In this document: piece by piece, positions 1-7,693 of the stretch
Numbering within the stretch: position 1 is the first letter of the stretch
Layout of the letters: every line of letters begins with the position of its first letter
Source: CAZUZD01 sp964624465
Lineage (GTDB): Bacteria; Planctomycetota; Planctomycetia; Isosphaerales; Isosphaeraceae
Direction: 5' to 3'
Length of the DNA stretch: 55,146 bases
Assembly: GCA_964624465.1 (NCBI GenBank)
Contig: CAZUZD010000009.1
Span: forward strand, 1 to 55,146
Notes under the pieces: model-generated
The model's database searches: none
What the model was told of the DNA's origin: nothing
The model's input: the letters and a program-made list of their open reading frames with translations, nothing else
Translations under genes and position numbers: made by a program

Positions 1-602
1 CGGGCGATGATCGTCTCCTCGGTGGCACCGCCGACGAGCCGATCGATGTTCGTGCGGACGGTGACGCGGGCCTTAGCCTTGAGCTGGATGCCGTCCTTGG
101 CGACGGCGTCGACCGTCTGGCGGCCCTTGGTCGGGTCGGGGCAGTCGATGACCTTCGGATTGACGCTGGTCTGGATGGCCTCCAGCACGTTGCGGCCGGC
201 CAGGTCGATGGCCGCGGCACGCTTCCACGACAGCGGGATGTCGGCGCGGCTGGCGGCGATCAGGGCGCGGACCACGTTCGGCACGTTGCCGCCGGCCAGG
301 TAGTGCGCCTCCAGGCCACGGGTCGAGACGCCGTCCTTCTCCGAGAGCCCGGCCTGGATGGCCATGATCTTGGAGCGGACGATGATGTTCGGGTTCACCC
401 GCCGGAAGGTCATGCCGATCAGGTCGATGAGCTTGACGTTGGCGTTGGTCGTCTTGGCCTGGATCCAGAGGTTGAAGTACTTGGCGAAGAGGACGAACAG
501 CACGAACGCGAAGAGCAGCACCACGCCGCCGAAGATCAGGAGCGGCACGGTGAAATAGGGCGGCGGGACATCGCCCTGGAACGCCAGCAGGAATCGGCTC
601 AT
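1..602 (-). CDS. floA: Flotillin-like protein FloA (3' part beyond window edge)
   Basis: About 200 codons are visible, starting at the ATG at 602 and running off the left edge. A hydrophobic segment at residues 19-39 is followed by an SPFH-type region. Recognisable FloA signatures include the run reading KAKARVTVRTNIDRLVGGAT and the following EETIIAR. FloA proteins are membrane scaffolds that organise lipid-ordered microdomains and assist membrane-protein quality control. It is the last visible gene of a minus-strand set with two NfeD-family genes, the usual partners of flotillins, which supports the call. Family membership is secure; the C-terminal end cannot be assessed. Confidence 0.93.
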   Translation of the reverse strand, partial: MSRFLLAFQGDVPPPYFTVPLLIFGGVVLLFAFVLFVLFAKYFNLWIQAKTTNANVKLIDLIGMTFRRVNPNIIVRSKIMAIQAGLSEKDGVSTRGLEAHYLAGGNVPNVVRALIAASRADIPLSWKRAAAIDLAGRNVLEAIQTSVNPKVIDCPDPTKGRQTVDAVAKDGIQLKAKARVTVRTNIDRLVGGATEETIIA

Positions 603-705
603 CGGTCTCGGATCCTCGGGGTGTCTGCGGGCTCGGGGGTCGGGCGGGGTCGCGGTTCTGGCAACGAGCCGCGGCGGCCGGCGGTCGGAGATTCGTCCGT
701 CCCGG

Positions 706-1221
706 TCAGGGATTGGTCAAGTCATCGAGCGACGGCACCTGCGCCAGCCGGACGATCACGCGGCCGGTCCGGATCAGGATGGCCTGCACCAGCACGCCGG
801 CGGCGATCAGACCCTCCTCGGCCTGGCCCTCCAGCCGACGACCCTCGAAGTCCACCATCCCGGTCGGGCGCAGGGGGGTGAGAGTGCGGCCGAACGAGCC
901 GACCAGGTGCTCCAGAGTCGGGCCGGTGGGCTCGGGGGTCACGTCGGCGAGGTCGGGCGGCTTGAGGAACAGGTACTTGGCCATCGGGGTGCGCGGCCAC
1001 AGGTAGATGGCCAGGGTGATCGTGAGCGGCAGCAGCAGGCCCATCAAGACCAGGAACGCCACGCCATAGGCGGTGGTCGTGAAGGCGAGATACAGGCTCA
1101 CGCCCAGCAGGCCGATGGCCAGCAGGCCGATCAGCCCGCCGGAGGGGATGAACACCTCGGCGACCAGCAGCAGCAGCCCGATTGCCAGACAGAGGCTTGG
1201 CCAGACCAGTTCCGTGCCCAT
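706..1221 (-). CDS. Short NfeD-like membrane protein
   Basis: A 171-aa protein with about two to three N-terminal membrane segments in the first 80 residues and a soluble C-terminal OB-fold-like region (from about LVGSFGRTLTPLRPTG onward), the layout of short NfeD proteins. A GGAGGG Shine-Dalgarno lies 8 nt before the ATG at 1221; a GTG directly upstream at 1224 is less likely. It lies between the long NfeD gene and floA on the same strand. NfeD OB domains are thought to work with flotillin or stomatin-like proteins in membrane domains. There is no protease domain here. Confidence 0.85.
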   Translation of the reverse strand: MGTELVWPSLCLAIGLLLLVAEVFIPSGGLIGLLAIGLLGVSLYLAFTTTAYGVAFLVLMGLLLPLTITLAIYLWPRTPMAKYLFLKPPDLADVTPEPTGPTLEHLVGSFGRTLTPLRPTGMVDFEGRRLEGQAEEGLIAAGVLVQAILIRTGRVIVRLAQVPSLDDLTNP

Positions 1222-1274
1222 CACCCGATCCCTCCCGAACGGCCCGGCCGGTTTGGCCGAACCCTTTCAGTGTA

Positions 1275-1326
1275 GGGCGTCCCGGGTGCGCCGCCAACCA
1301 CCCGGACGCCCAAAGCGCCCGGGTGG
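1275..1326. promoter_or_regulatory. Overlapping alternative hairpins between the two nfeD genes
   Basis: GGGCGTCCCGGGTG (1275-1288) pairs with CACCCGGACGCCC (1299-1311), 13 bp with one bulged C. The segment CCACCCGG (1298-1305) can instead pair with CCGGGTGG (1319-1326). The two structures share bases and exclude each other. They lie between the stop of the long NfeD gene and the start of the short one. No U-tract follows, so an attenuator or RNA-processing role is more likely than a classical terminator. This is read directly from the sequence; function is inference. Confidence 0.4.
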
Positions 1327-1388
1327 CCAAGTCGGATGGCGTGGGCCGCGGCCGTGGACGGGCCCGGCCTGGGGCAGGATGCGAGTGA

Positions 1389-3578
1389 TCAGGCCCGCTT
1401 GACGAAGATCCGCGAGCCGCGGACGTCGATGACCTCGATCGGAGTGTCGGCCTCGACGAAGAAGCCGTCGGCGGTCACGTCCATGAGCTGGTCGCCGATC
1501 CGGGCCTTGCCGCTGGGCCGGCAGACGGTCGTCGTCCGGCCCGTCATCCCGACCATGTACGCGAACGGGGCGGTGGCGTCGGGCGGGGCGGGCTTGCCGG
1601 GAAGGGCCTCGACCTGATCGTCCATCGACTCGGGCATCAGGATCATGTGCCGGAAGAACGGCAACGAGGGCAGGTAGCGACCCACGGCCACGGCCGCGAC
1701 GACCACTCCCACGATGGTGGCGGTCACCTGCATCAGGGTCCGACCCATCTGCCGGTACTCGTACTCCTGCGTGGGCCACACGAACGTGTGGCTGGCCATC
1801 ACGACGCTGATCAGGACCATCAGCACGCCGCTGACCCCGAAGACCCCGAAGCCGGGGAACACGAACAGCTCCAGCGCGATGCAGACCAGGCCCACCAGGA
1901 AGAGCATGATCTCCAGGCGGTCGGCGGTGCCGCCCAGGTAATGCCCCCAGAAGAAGAGCAGGAACGCCAGCGCCGAGGCGATTGCCGGCAGGCCGACCCC
2001 GGGCAGCTTCAGCTCCAGGATCAGCATGAACATCCCGATGAACAGCAGGAGCCAGCTCATCCAGGGGGTGTTCAGGGTTGTCACCAGGCTGTCGACCCAG
2101 GTCGGCACGTCCGCCCTGAGGCCCTTGAGCCCCTGGCCGTTGAGCCACTCACCCAGGTTCTCGGCCGTCGTCCGGACCATGCCCAGCTCGACGGCCGCCT
2201 CGGGGTTCAGGGTGAGCACGTCGCCGACCGGCTTGATCGTCTTGCGGACCGTGAAGCGGTTGGCGTCGGCGAACGCCTGGTCGGCTGCCAGGTACACGAG
2301 GCCGGCGGCCTGCGTGTCGGTGGCGGCGACCAGCTCCATGCTGGGGTCGACGAGGGCGCGGGCGACGGCCTCGGGGTGGCCCTTGTCGCGAGCCAGCTCC
2401 GTGAGATCGTCGGCGAGCACCTTGATCATGCCCGGCTCGATCGCCTCGATCTGGCCGCGGCCGGCGATCGTCTGGGTGACGCCGCCGAGCCGGCCGTGGC
2501 GGGACATCACGATCTCGTCGCACGCCAGCGCGGGGAGCACGGCCGTGCCGAACGCGCGGTCGACGAACGCGATCGTCTTGACCCCCTGACGCTTCACCGC
2601 GGCGATCGCCGTGGCCGCCCGCTTGGCACCGTCGATCTGGCCTCCCTCGGTGTCGAAGTGGAGGATGATCAGGTTCACCCGCTGCTCGTTGACCGCCTGG
2701 GAGATCCGGCGCCGGATATAGGCTTCCTTGACGTTGTCGAGCGGTCCCTCGATGCGGATCAGGATCGGCTTGACCGGTCCGCCCAACGTCGGGTCGTCGG
2801 AGGCCGAGGCGAGTCGGTAGGCCTCGATGAGCCGGCCGCGGTTCGGCACCAGCAGCGGCGTAACGTTCAACTCGCGGGCGCGGTCGGCCGTCAGCACGCC
2901 GCGGCGACCGCCCTCCCACATCGGATTGTTGGACAGGACCTGATTGCTCTTCTCGAACTCGGCCAGGCCCGACGACGGAACGAAGTGGGTGCGACGGTCG
3001 GCGGTGCGGACCTCCCGGAGGTCGATGGTCGGGTCGAGCAGGCCCCGCAGCAGTTCGAGGTCGCGGCCCTTGCGGCGGGCGAGGTTCTCCAGGACCGCCC
3101 GGGCCGCCTCGCTGACCGGTTGGCCGTCCGGCGTGATCGGCCCGAGGCTCGCCTCGTCACCCAGCACGATCTCGTCGCAGGCCAGGGCCGCCAGCACGCT
3201 GTAACCCGTCAGCGGAGCGGGCACATAGGCGATCACCTGCTCGGCGCCACCCAGGGCGGTCGAGAGGAAGTCGGCGAGGTCGGAGGCGTTGCCCGAGGAG
3301 GTCTGCCCCGACTTGGTCCCCGGCTGGAACTCGAAGATGAGCACCGGCTCGACGCCCCGGGCCGCGGCGCGATCCAGGAACGGGCGGACGCTGTTGCGGA
3401 GGTTCTCGATCACCGCATCGGTGATCGGCTCCGGCACGGTGAAGAACTGAGCCGGCTTGCGGTCCGGCTCGGTAGGCTCCGGGGCCTGGGATCGGGCCGT
3501 CGCGGGGGCGAACAGGCCGACGATCAGCAGGGCCACGGTGATCCAGGATGCCGTGCGGGGATTGCGCGGGCTCGCCAT
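1389..3578 (-). CDS. Long NfeD-family protein with two ClpP/SppA-like domains
   Basis: 729 aa. A signal peptide or membrane anchor at about residues 9-30 is followed by two successive ClpP-crotonase-like domains, each carrying an ACDEIV motif and a following glycine turn. About four to five membrane segments follow, and an OB-fold NfeD domain ends the protein. Long NfeD proteins are membrane serine proteases that cleave stomatin/flotillin partners. Here the usual A-S-G nucleophile motif is not seen: the equivalent stretch reads AFGTA in the second domain and LTGYS in the first. Activity is therefore doubtful. An SD-like GAGGGAG about 13 nt before the ATG at 3578 favours this start over the upstream one at 3608. 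Confidence 0.85.
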   Translation of the reverse strand: MASPRNPRTASWITVALLIVGLFAPATARSQAPEPTEPDRKPAQFFTVPEPITDAVIENLRNSVRPFLDRAAARGVEPVLIFEFQPGTKSGQTSSGNASDLADFLSTALGGAEQVIAYVPAPLTGYSVLAALACDEIVLGDEASLGPITPDGQPVSEAARAVLENLARRKGRDLELLRGLLDPTIDLREVRTADRRTHFVPSSGLAEFEKSNQVLSNNPMWEGGRRGVLTADRARELNVTPLLVPNRGRLIEAYRLASASDDPTLGGPVKPILIRIEGPLDNVKEAYIRRRISQAVNEQRVNLIILHFDTEGGQIDGAKRAATAIAAVKRQGVKTIAFVDRAFGTAVLPALACDEIVMSRHGRLGGVTQTIAGRGQIEAIEPGMIKVLADDLTELARDKGHPEAVARALVDPSMELVAATDTQAAGLVYLAADQAFADANRFTVRKTIKPVGDVLTLNPEAAVELGMVRTTAENLGEWLNGQGLKGLRADVPTWVDSLVTTLNTPWMSWLLLFIGMFMLILELKLPGVGLPAIASALAFLLFFWGHYLGGTADRLEIMLFLVGLVCIALELFVFPGFGVFGVSGVLMVLISVVMASHTFVWPTQEYEYRQMGRTLMQVTATIVGVVVAAVAVGRYLPSLPFFRHMILMPESMDDQVEALPGKPAPPDATAPFAYMVGMTGRTTTVCRPSGKARIGDQLMDVTADGFFVEADTPIEVIDVRGSRIFVKRA

Positions 3579-3816
3579 GGCAGTTCTGGAACTCCCTCTG
3601 TTGAGCACGCCAGGCGCTGAGATCGATGTGCCGCCGGGCCGGGCTCCGCACGTCGGAACGCCGGGAATCCGGCCCTGGCGGCGAGTCGGCGCTGAGGGTC
3701 CAGGGAGATACGGAAAAGCCGTACACCTCCCGTCACCCGCCGATTATAGGCGGGCGTCGGGAGGGCGTCAATTTTTGGCGCGGGTCCCGGCCCGACGGCG
3801 GCGGGTCGGTCGGCGC

Positions 3817-4839
3817 TCAGTTGCGGCGGCCGTTGGCGCCGGGGCGGAGCGCCGGCTGCGCGGCGGGACCGGCGGCCGGTCGGCCGGCGGGAGCGTTGGC
3901 GGCGGCGGCGGCGGGACGGGCCTCGGCGCCCTCGTTCTCGGTCGGGTTCACGATGACCTTGTAGCCCAGGGCCCGGAACTGATCGACCATCTTCTCGCCG
4001 CGGAAGTTGTTCTCGTTGTTGGCGGCGTTGGTGCCGTTGCGCTCGACCTTCTTGAACACGAACGTCTTCGTGTCCTTGCCGTTGGGCGAGTAGATCCGCA
4101 GGGCCTCGGGCAGGAACGTGTCCTGGGTCAGCAGCACCTGGGCCTGGCTGAACTCCTCGCGGTCGATCGGCAGCTTGGGGATGATCCGGATCACGTACTT
4201 GCCCGGCTTGCCGTCGGCCGGCGGGATCTCCTGCGCCAGGTCCATGACGTACCGGCGGTTGGCCTCCTCGCTGCGCATGTTGAAGATGAACGGCAGCGGG
4301 CCCTCCTCGAGCGCCCGGCGCCGCTGGTCCTCGGCGAGCGGGTACACGAAGACCTGCTTCTGCGGGCCGATGAAGTGGTACACCTCCTTGCCCGAGCAGA
4401 CGATTCGCTCGGTGAAGACGGGGTCCTTCTGGCCCTCGACCTGCTCCTTGAATTCGAGGCACGCCAGGTTCGGCCGCTTCAGCAGGGCCATACCCTGGTA
4501 CACCTTCTCGCCCGGGAACGCGACCGACTTGTCGCGGCGGGTGAACTCGGCATAGAGGGTCTGGTCGCCCGAGCTGCGCTGCTCCCAGGCCGCCAGGAGC
4601 GTCTGCATCCGGGCCGCCGCCGCGGGGTCGGGCGGATTGAGGCCCGCCACGCCGCCGCTGGCCGGTGCGGGGCCCGCACCCGGCGACACCGCCGGCTGGC
4701 CGGGGGCCGTGCGCGGCGCCCCCTGTCCAGCGGCCGGACGGCCCGCTCCAGGCCCGCCGGGCGCCTGCGCCAGGGCCACACTGCCGACCACGAGACTCGC
4801 GACCCAGGGGGTCAGCCGGTCAAGCCCGATGCCTCGCAT
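3817..4839 (-). CDS. Secreted LolA-like protein of the TIGR03009 planctomycete family
   Basis: 340 aa with a signal peptide (hydrophobic run at about residues 9-25 ending in AQA). A Pro/Gly/Ala-rich linker follows, then a beta-rich region from about residue 75 that resembles lipoprotein-carrier LolA-type half barrels, with phrases such as LYAEFTRRDKSVAF and GKEVYHFIGPQKQVFVYPL. The C-terminus is again Ala/Pro/Gly rich. The start at 4839 is fixed by a strong AAGGAGGAG Shine-Dalgarno. I assign it to the TIGR03009 family from memory of its pattern. It probably acts in the periplasm on a hydrophobic ligand, but that role is inferred. Confidence 0.7.
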   Translation of the reverse strand: MRGIGLDRLTPWVASLVVGSVALAQAPGGPGAGRPAAGQGAPRTAPGQPAVSPGAGPAPASGGVAGLNPPDPAAAARMQTLLAAWEQRSSGDQTLYAEFTRRDKSVAFPGEKVYQGMALLKRPNLACLEFKEQVEGQKDPVFTERIVCSGKEVYHFIGPQKQVFVYPLAEDQRRRALEEGPLPFIFNMRSEEANRRYVMDLAQEIPPADGKPGKYVIRIIPKLPIDREEFSQAQVLLTQDTFLPEALRIYSPNGKDTKTFVFKKVERNGTNAANNENNFRGEKMVDQFRALGYKVIVNPTENEGAEARPAAAAANAPAGRPAAGPAAQPALRPGANGRRN

Positions 4840-5097
4840 GGTTGCTCCTCCTTGAATCCCAGGGCTGGGCACCGCACGGCATGATCCCGCCGCGCCCGGC
4901 GCGCGCTCGTCCGCCGCCGCGCGAGCACCATAGCAGAGACTCCCCCGTGCCACCAGTGCAGCTCCCGGTGCCTCGGCACGCAGCAGTGCCGCCGGGACCG
5001 CGAGCCGAGCGGTCAGACGAGACCATTCGCCGGATCCGCCGTGTGAGTCATGGTTTCGGTCAGATCGTTCCGTCCGGACCGGGGCATGGAATGGCGT

Positions 5098-5128
5098 TTG
5101 CATTCGTGACTTTACGTCATGGTAGACT
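5098..5128 (+). promoter_or_regulatory. Possible extended -10 promoter with an inverted repeat
   Basis: TG-G-TAGACT at 5120-5128 fits an extended -10 element. A weak -35 (TTGCAT, 5098-5103) sits at 19-nt spacing. TGAC (5107-5110) and GTCA (5116-5119) form a 4-5-4 inverted repeat inside the spacer, which could be an operator half-site pair. It would drive the short ORF and MEMO gene downstream. Supported only by motif similarity. Confidence 0.3.
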
Positions 5129-5242
5129 CGCCTTGGCAAGGATCCTGGAATCGGATTGAACTGCATCGGTTCCGGTCACGTACCGAAGACTGTTCCAGTC
5201 CGCAGCGAGCGTTGCACTCCTGATTCGGTGGAGGTCTTGATC

Positions 5243-5341
5243 ATGAGCCTGCTCCCGACCGCTCCGAAGGACGCTGCTCCGCCCGCCTGGTCCTGGCCTC
5301 TGATCGCTCCCCGGCCGCGTGGCCCGCGCCGCTCTGCTTGA
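5243..5341 (+). CDS. Possible 32-aa peptide ORF upstream of the MEMO gene
   Basis: An ATG at 5243 is preceded at 7 nt by GGAGGT, one of the best ribosome sites in the window, and opens a 33-codon frame. The product is Pro/Trp/Arg rich, with stretches PPAWSWPLIAP and RPRGPRRSA, and has no recognised domain. It ends about 90 nt before the MEMO start and could be a leader peptide or small protein. Equally, it could be chance in high-GC DNA. The ribosome site is the only positive evidence. Confidence 0.3.
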   Translation: MSLLPTAPKDAAPPAWSWPLIAPRPRGPRRSA

Positions 5342-5432
5342 CCGACCCGGCGGATCGCCCAAGAATCCCCCGGACCACACGCCCACGGCTCTGCTCGCGT
5401 GGGTGCGACCGGGTCGGGGAGGGCTTCGCCGC

Positions 5433-6692
5433 ATGGCAGCACACGATTGTCCTCGACTGCGACCGCTGCACTTCCAGCGCGTGAGCCTCGGTGGATCACG
5501 GACCGGAGTGGCGCTGCTCGACCCGCTGGGCATCGCCGCAGACCCGGTCGTGATCCCCGGGGACATCTTCTCCCGGCTCGTGCGACGGCTCGACGGCCGT
5601 ACGCCCCTCGCACTGCTCGAGGCCGAGCTGGCCCGTGACGCCGACCCGTTGCTCACCGCGGTCGAGGTGCGAGCCTGGATCGAACGGCTCGATCGAGCGT
5701 TGCTGCTCGATGGCCAGGCGTTCGCGCGGGTTCGCGCCGACTATCACGCTCGCACCCAGCGCCCCGCGGCGCTGGCCGGCCTCTCGTATCCCGAGAACGC
5801 TGCCGTCCTGACCCGGCAACTGGATCGGTTCTACGACGGGCCGTCCGGGGCGGGCCGGCCGCGCCCGCTGGCCGGCCCGCGCGCGCGAGTCGCGATCCAG
5901 GGCGTCTTGAGCCCGCACATCGACTTCAACCGGGGAGGCTCGACCTACACCTGGGCGTACCGGCACCTCGTCGAGGCCACCGATGCCACCCTGTTCGTCG
6001 TCCTGGGCGTGGCCCACCAGGCTACGCGCCGGCGGTTCGTACTCACGCGGCAGGACTTCGCCACTCCGCTCGGCGTGGTCTCCACCGACCGGGCGCTCGT
6101 CGACCGCCTGGCCGACCGGCTCGGGCCGCAGGTCTTCGACGATGAGCTGGTCCACCGCCACGAGCACTCGGTCGAGTTCCAGGCGGTGTTCCTCCAGCAT
6201 GCGCTGGGGGCCATTCGCCCGTTCCGCATCCTCCCCATCCTCGTCGGGTCGTTCCACGATCTGATGGAGCGCGACACCGACCCGATGACGGATCCGGAGG
6301 TCTCCGGCTTCGTCACCGCGTTGAGGGACCTGGTGGCCGAGCAGGAGCCCGGACGCGTGGCGTTCATCGGCGGCATCGACCTGAGCCACATCGGTCCCGA
6401 GTTCGGCGACGCGGAGCCGCTCGATCCGGGCGTGATGGCGGGCGTTCGCGACCACGACCTGGCGATGCTCGATCGGGCCTCGGCCAGCGACCCGGCCGGC
6501 TGGTTCCGGACGGCGGCCGCCATCGGGAATCGGACACGCATTTGCGGCCTGGCCGCGACTTACACGATGCTCCAGACGATGGGACCGACCCGGGGACGAC
6601 TGCTGCGCTACGATCAGGCCGTCGATCCCGCACGGACCTGCGGCGTGACGTTCGCCAGCCTGGCGCTCGAGGCGGTCCCGGCTCATGCCTGA
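5433..6692 (+). CDS. MEMO-family protein (AmmeMemoRadiSam system protein B)
   Basis: 419 aa. The C-terminal two thirds match the MEMO family, which shares a fold with extradiol dioxygenases. Candidate metal or active-site residues are H162 in LSPHIDF, H195 in GVAHQ, H319 in DLSHIG and C371 in RICG, in the order expected from MEMO1. About 140 residues before this form an extra N-terminal region of unknown role. The start at 5433 follows GGGGAGGG with about 9-nt spacing; an upstream ATG at 5319 lacks such a site. Family members often occur with an AMMECR1-type and a radical SAM protein, neither of which is nearby. Its substrate is unknown. Confidence 0.88.
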   Translation: MAAHDCPRLRPLHFQRVSLGGSRTGVALLDPLGIAADPVVIPGDIFSRLVRRLDGRTPLALLEAELARDADPLLTAVEVRAWIERLDRALLLDGQAFARVRADYHARTQRPAALAGLSYPENAAVLTRQLDRFYDGPSGAGRPRPLAGPRARVAIQGVLSPHIDFNRGGSTYTWAYRHLVEATDATLFVVLGVAHQATRRRFVLTRQDFATPLGVVSTDRALVDRLADRLGPQVFDDELVHRHEHSVEFQAVFLQHALGAIRPFRILPILVGSFHDLMERDTDPMTDPEVSGFVTALRDLVAEQEPGRVAFIGGIDLSHIGPEFGDAEPLDPGVMAGVRDHDLAMLDRASASDPAGWFRTAAAIGNRTRICGLAATYTMLQTMGPTRGRLLRYDQAVDPARTCGVTFASLALEAVPAHA

Positions 6693-7569
6693 GCGCGACG
6701 CCTCCGATCCCGATGCGACCCTGCACGACCTGCCCGCTGCCGTCGAGGCCTACGATCGCGCGGCGGAGGTGCGGTCCTGGCAGGGCCCACGGGGGTGCGT
6801 GACCTTCCGGCTGCTCGGCCGTGGCCGCCCCTTGATCCTGGTGCCGGGAATTTCGACCTCCTATCGGTCGTACGCGCTGGTGCTGAACCGGCTGGCCAGG
6901 CGGGGTCTGACCGTCACGTACGACTACCCCGGCGAAAATGCCGACGATGGGGCCGATCTGGGCCGGATCGACCACGCGGCGCTGGTCGACGACCTGATCG
7001 GGCTGGCCCGGCACCTCGGCGCGGGGCCCGTGCACCTGCTCGGCCTCTCCTTTGGGACGACCGTGACCCTGGCTGCCCTGGCCACGGCTCCGACCGCGTT
7101 CGAGCGTGTGGTGGTGCAGGGGGCGTTCGCCAGGCGTCACCTCGGACGGGCGGAGCGGTGGGCGCTGGCGGTCGGTCGGCGGATCCCAGGTCGGACCGCA
7201 GCCTTGCCGTTCCGGGGGCCGGCGCTGCTGTGGAGCAACGGCGGCGCGTTCCCGGGCCCACTGCGTGCCCGCTGGCCGTTCTACGTCGCGGAGAATGGCC
7301 GGACGAGCATCGCCGGCCTGGCTCACCGGCTCGACCTGCTGGCCGATCTGGACCTGCGACCGCGGCTGCCGAGCATCCCGCATGAGGTGCTCGTGTATCG
7401 CGGCCAGGCGGATCGGATCATCCCCCTGGCCGCACACGAGGAGGTCGTGGCGGGGCTGGTCCGGGGGCGACCACTGGTCGTGCCGGGGGTGGGTCACATT
7501 CCCCATTACACCGACGATGCCGCGTTCAGCAGGGCGGTTGGCGAGTTCCTGTTTGGCCCCGGGGTCTGA
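6685..7569 (+). CDS. Alpha/beta-fold hydrolase
   Basis: 294 aa. The nucleophile elbow GLSFG places Ser122. Asp243 (GQADRIIP) and His271 (GVGHIPH) complete a likely catalytic triad. An oxyanion-side motif, VPGISTSYRSY, sits near residue 52. There is no signal peptide, so it is probably cytoplasmic. Its ATG lies inside the last codons of the MEMO gene with an 8-nt overlap, implying translational coupling and possibly a shared pathway. The substrate cannot be read from the sequence. Confidence 0.88.
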   Translation: MPERDASDPDATLHDLPAAVEAYDRAAEVRSWQGPRGCVTFRLLGRGRPLILVPGISTSYRSYALVLNRLARRGLTVTYDYPGENADDGADLGRIDHAALVDDLIGLARHLGAGPVHLLGLSFGTTVTLAALATAPTAFERVVVQGAFARRHLGRAERWALAVGRRIPGRTAALPFRGPALLWSNGGAFPGPLRARWPFYVAENGRTSIAGLAHRLDLLADLDLRPRLPSIPHEVLVYRGQADRIIPLAAHEEVVAGLVRGRPLVVPGVGHIPHYTDDAAFSRAVGEFLFGPGV

Positions 7570-7574
7570 CGGTC

Positions 7575-7613
7575 CCGGCTCGGGAACGGGCCGGCTCGGG
7601 AACGGTCGGCTCG
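7575..7613. repeat. 16-bp tandem repeat, about 2.4 copies
   Basis: CCGGCTCGGGAACGGG at 7575-7590 is followed by CCGGCTCGGGAACGGT at 7591-7606 and the partial copy CGGCTCG at 7607-7613. The array starts 6 nt after the hydrolase stop codon and lies upstream of cbiET. It may be slippage-prone DNA or a binding site. Confidence 0.8.
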
Positions 7614-7637
7614 TGGCCAGGCCTGCGAGGGTGCTGT

Positions 7638-7643
7638 TAGAAT
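7638..7643 (+). promoter_or_regulatory. Candidate -10 element for cbiET
   Basis: TAGAAT lies 50 nt before the GTG start of cbiET in otherwise GC-rich DNA. The same hexamer lies just upstream of hpnC. No convincing -35 is present at 16-18 nt, so the call rests on the hexamer alone. Confidence 0.35.
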
Positions 7644-7693
7644 GCGGGCCGCAGGTGGAGTGCCGATCGAACGCCGAGCGTGGGGAGCGGCCC

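Larger units (their letters stand above)
4840..5432. other. Divergent intergenic region with a possible promoter and short ORF
   Basis: 593 bases between the LolA-like gene (minus) and the MEMO gene (plus). It holds the extended -10 candidate at 5120-5128 and the short ORF at 5243-5341, annotated separately. The longer open frames on both strands here lack ribosome sites and known motifs and look like high-GC noise. Confidence 0.5.
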
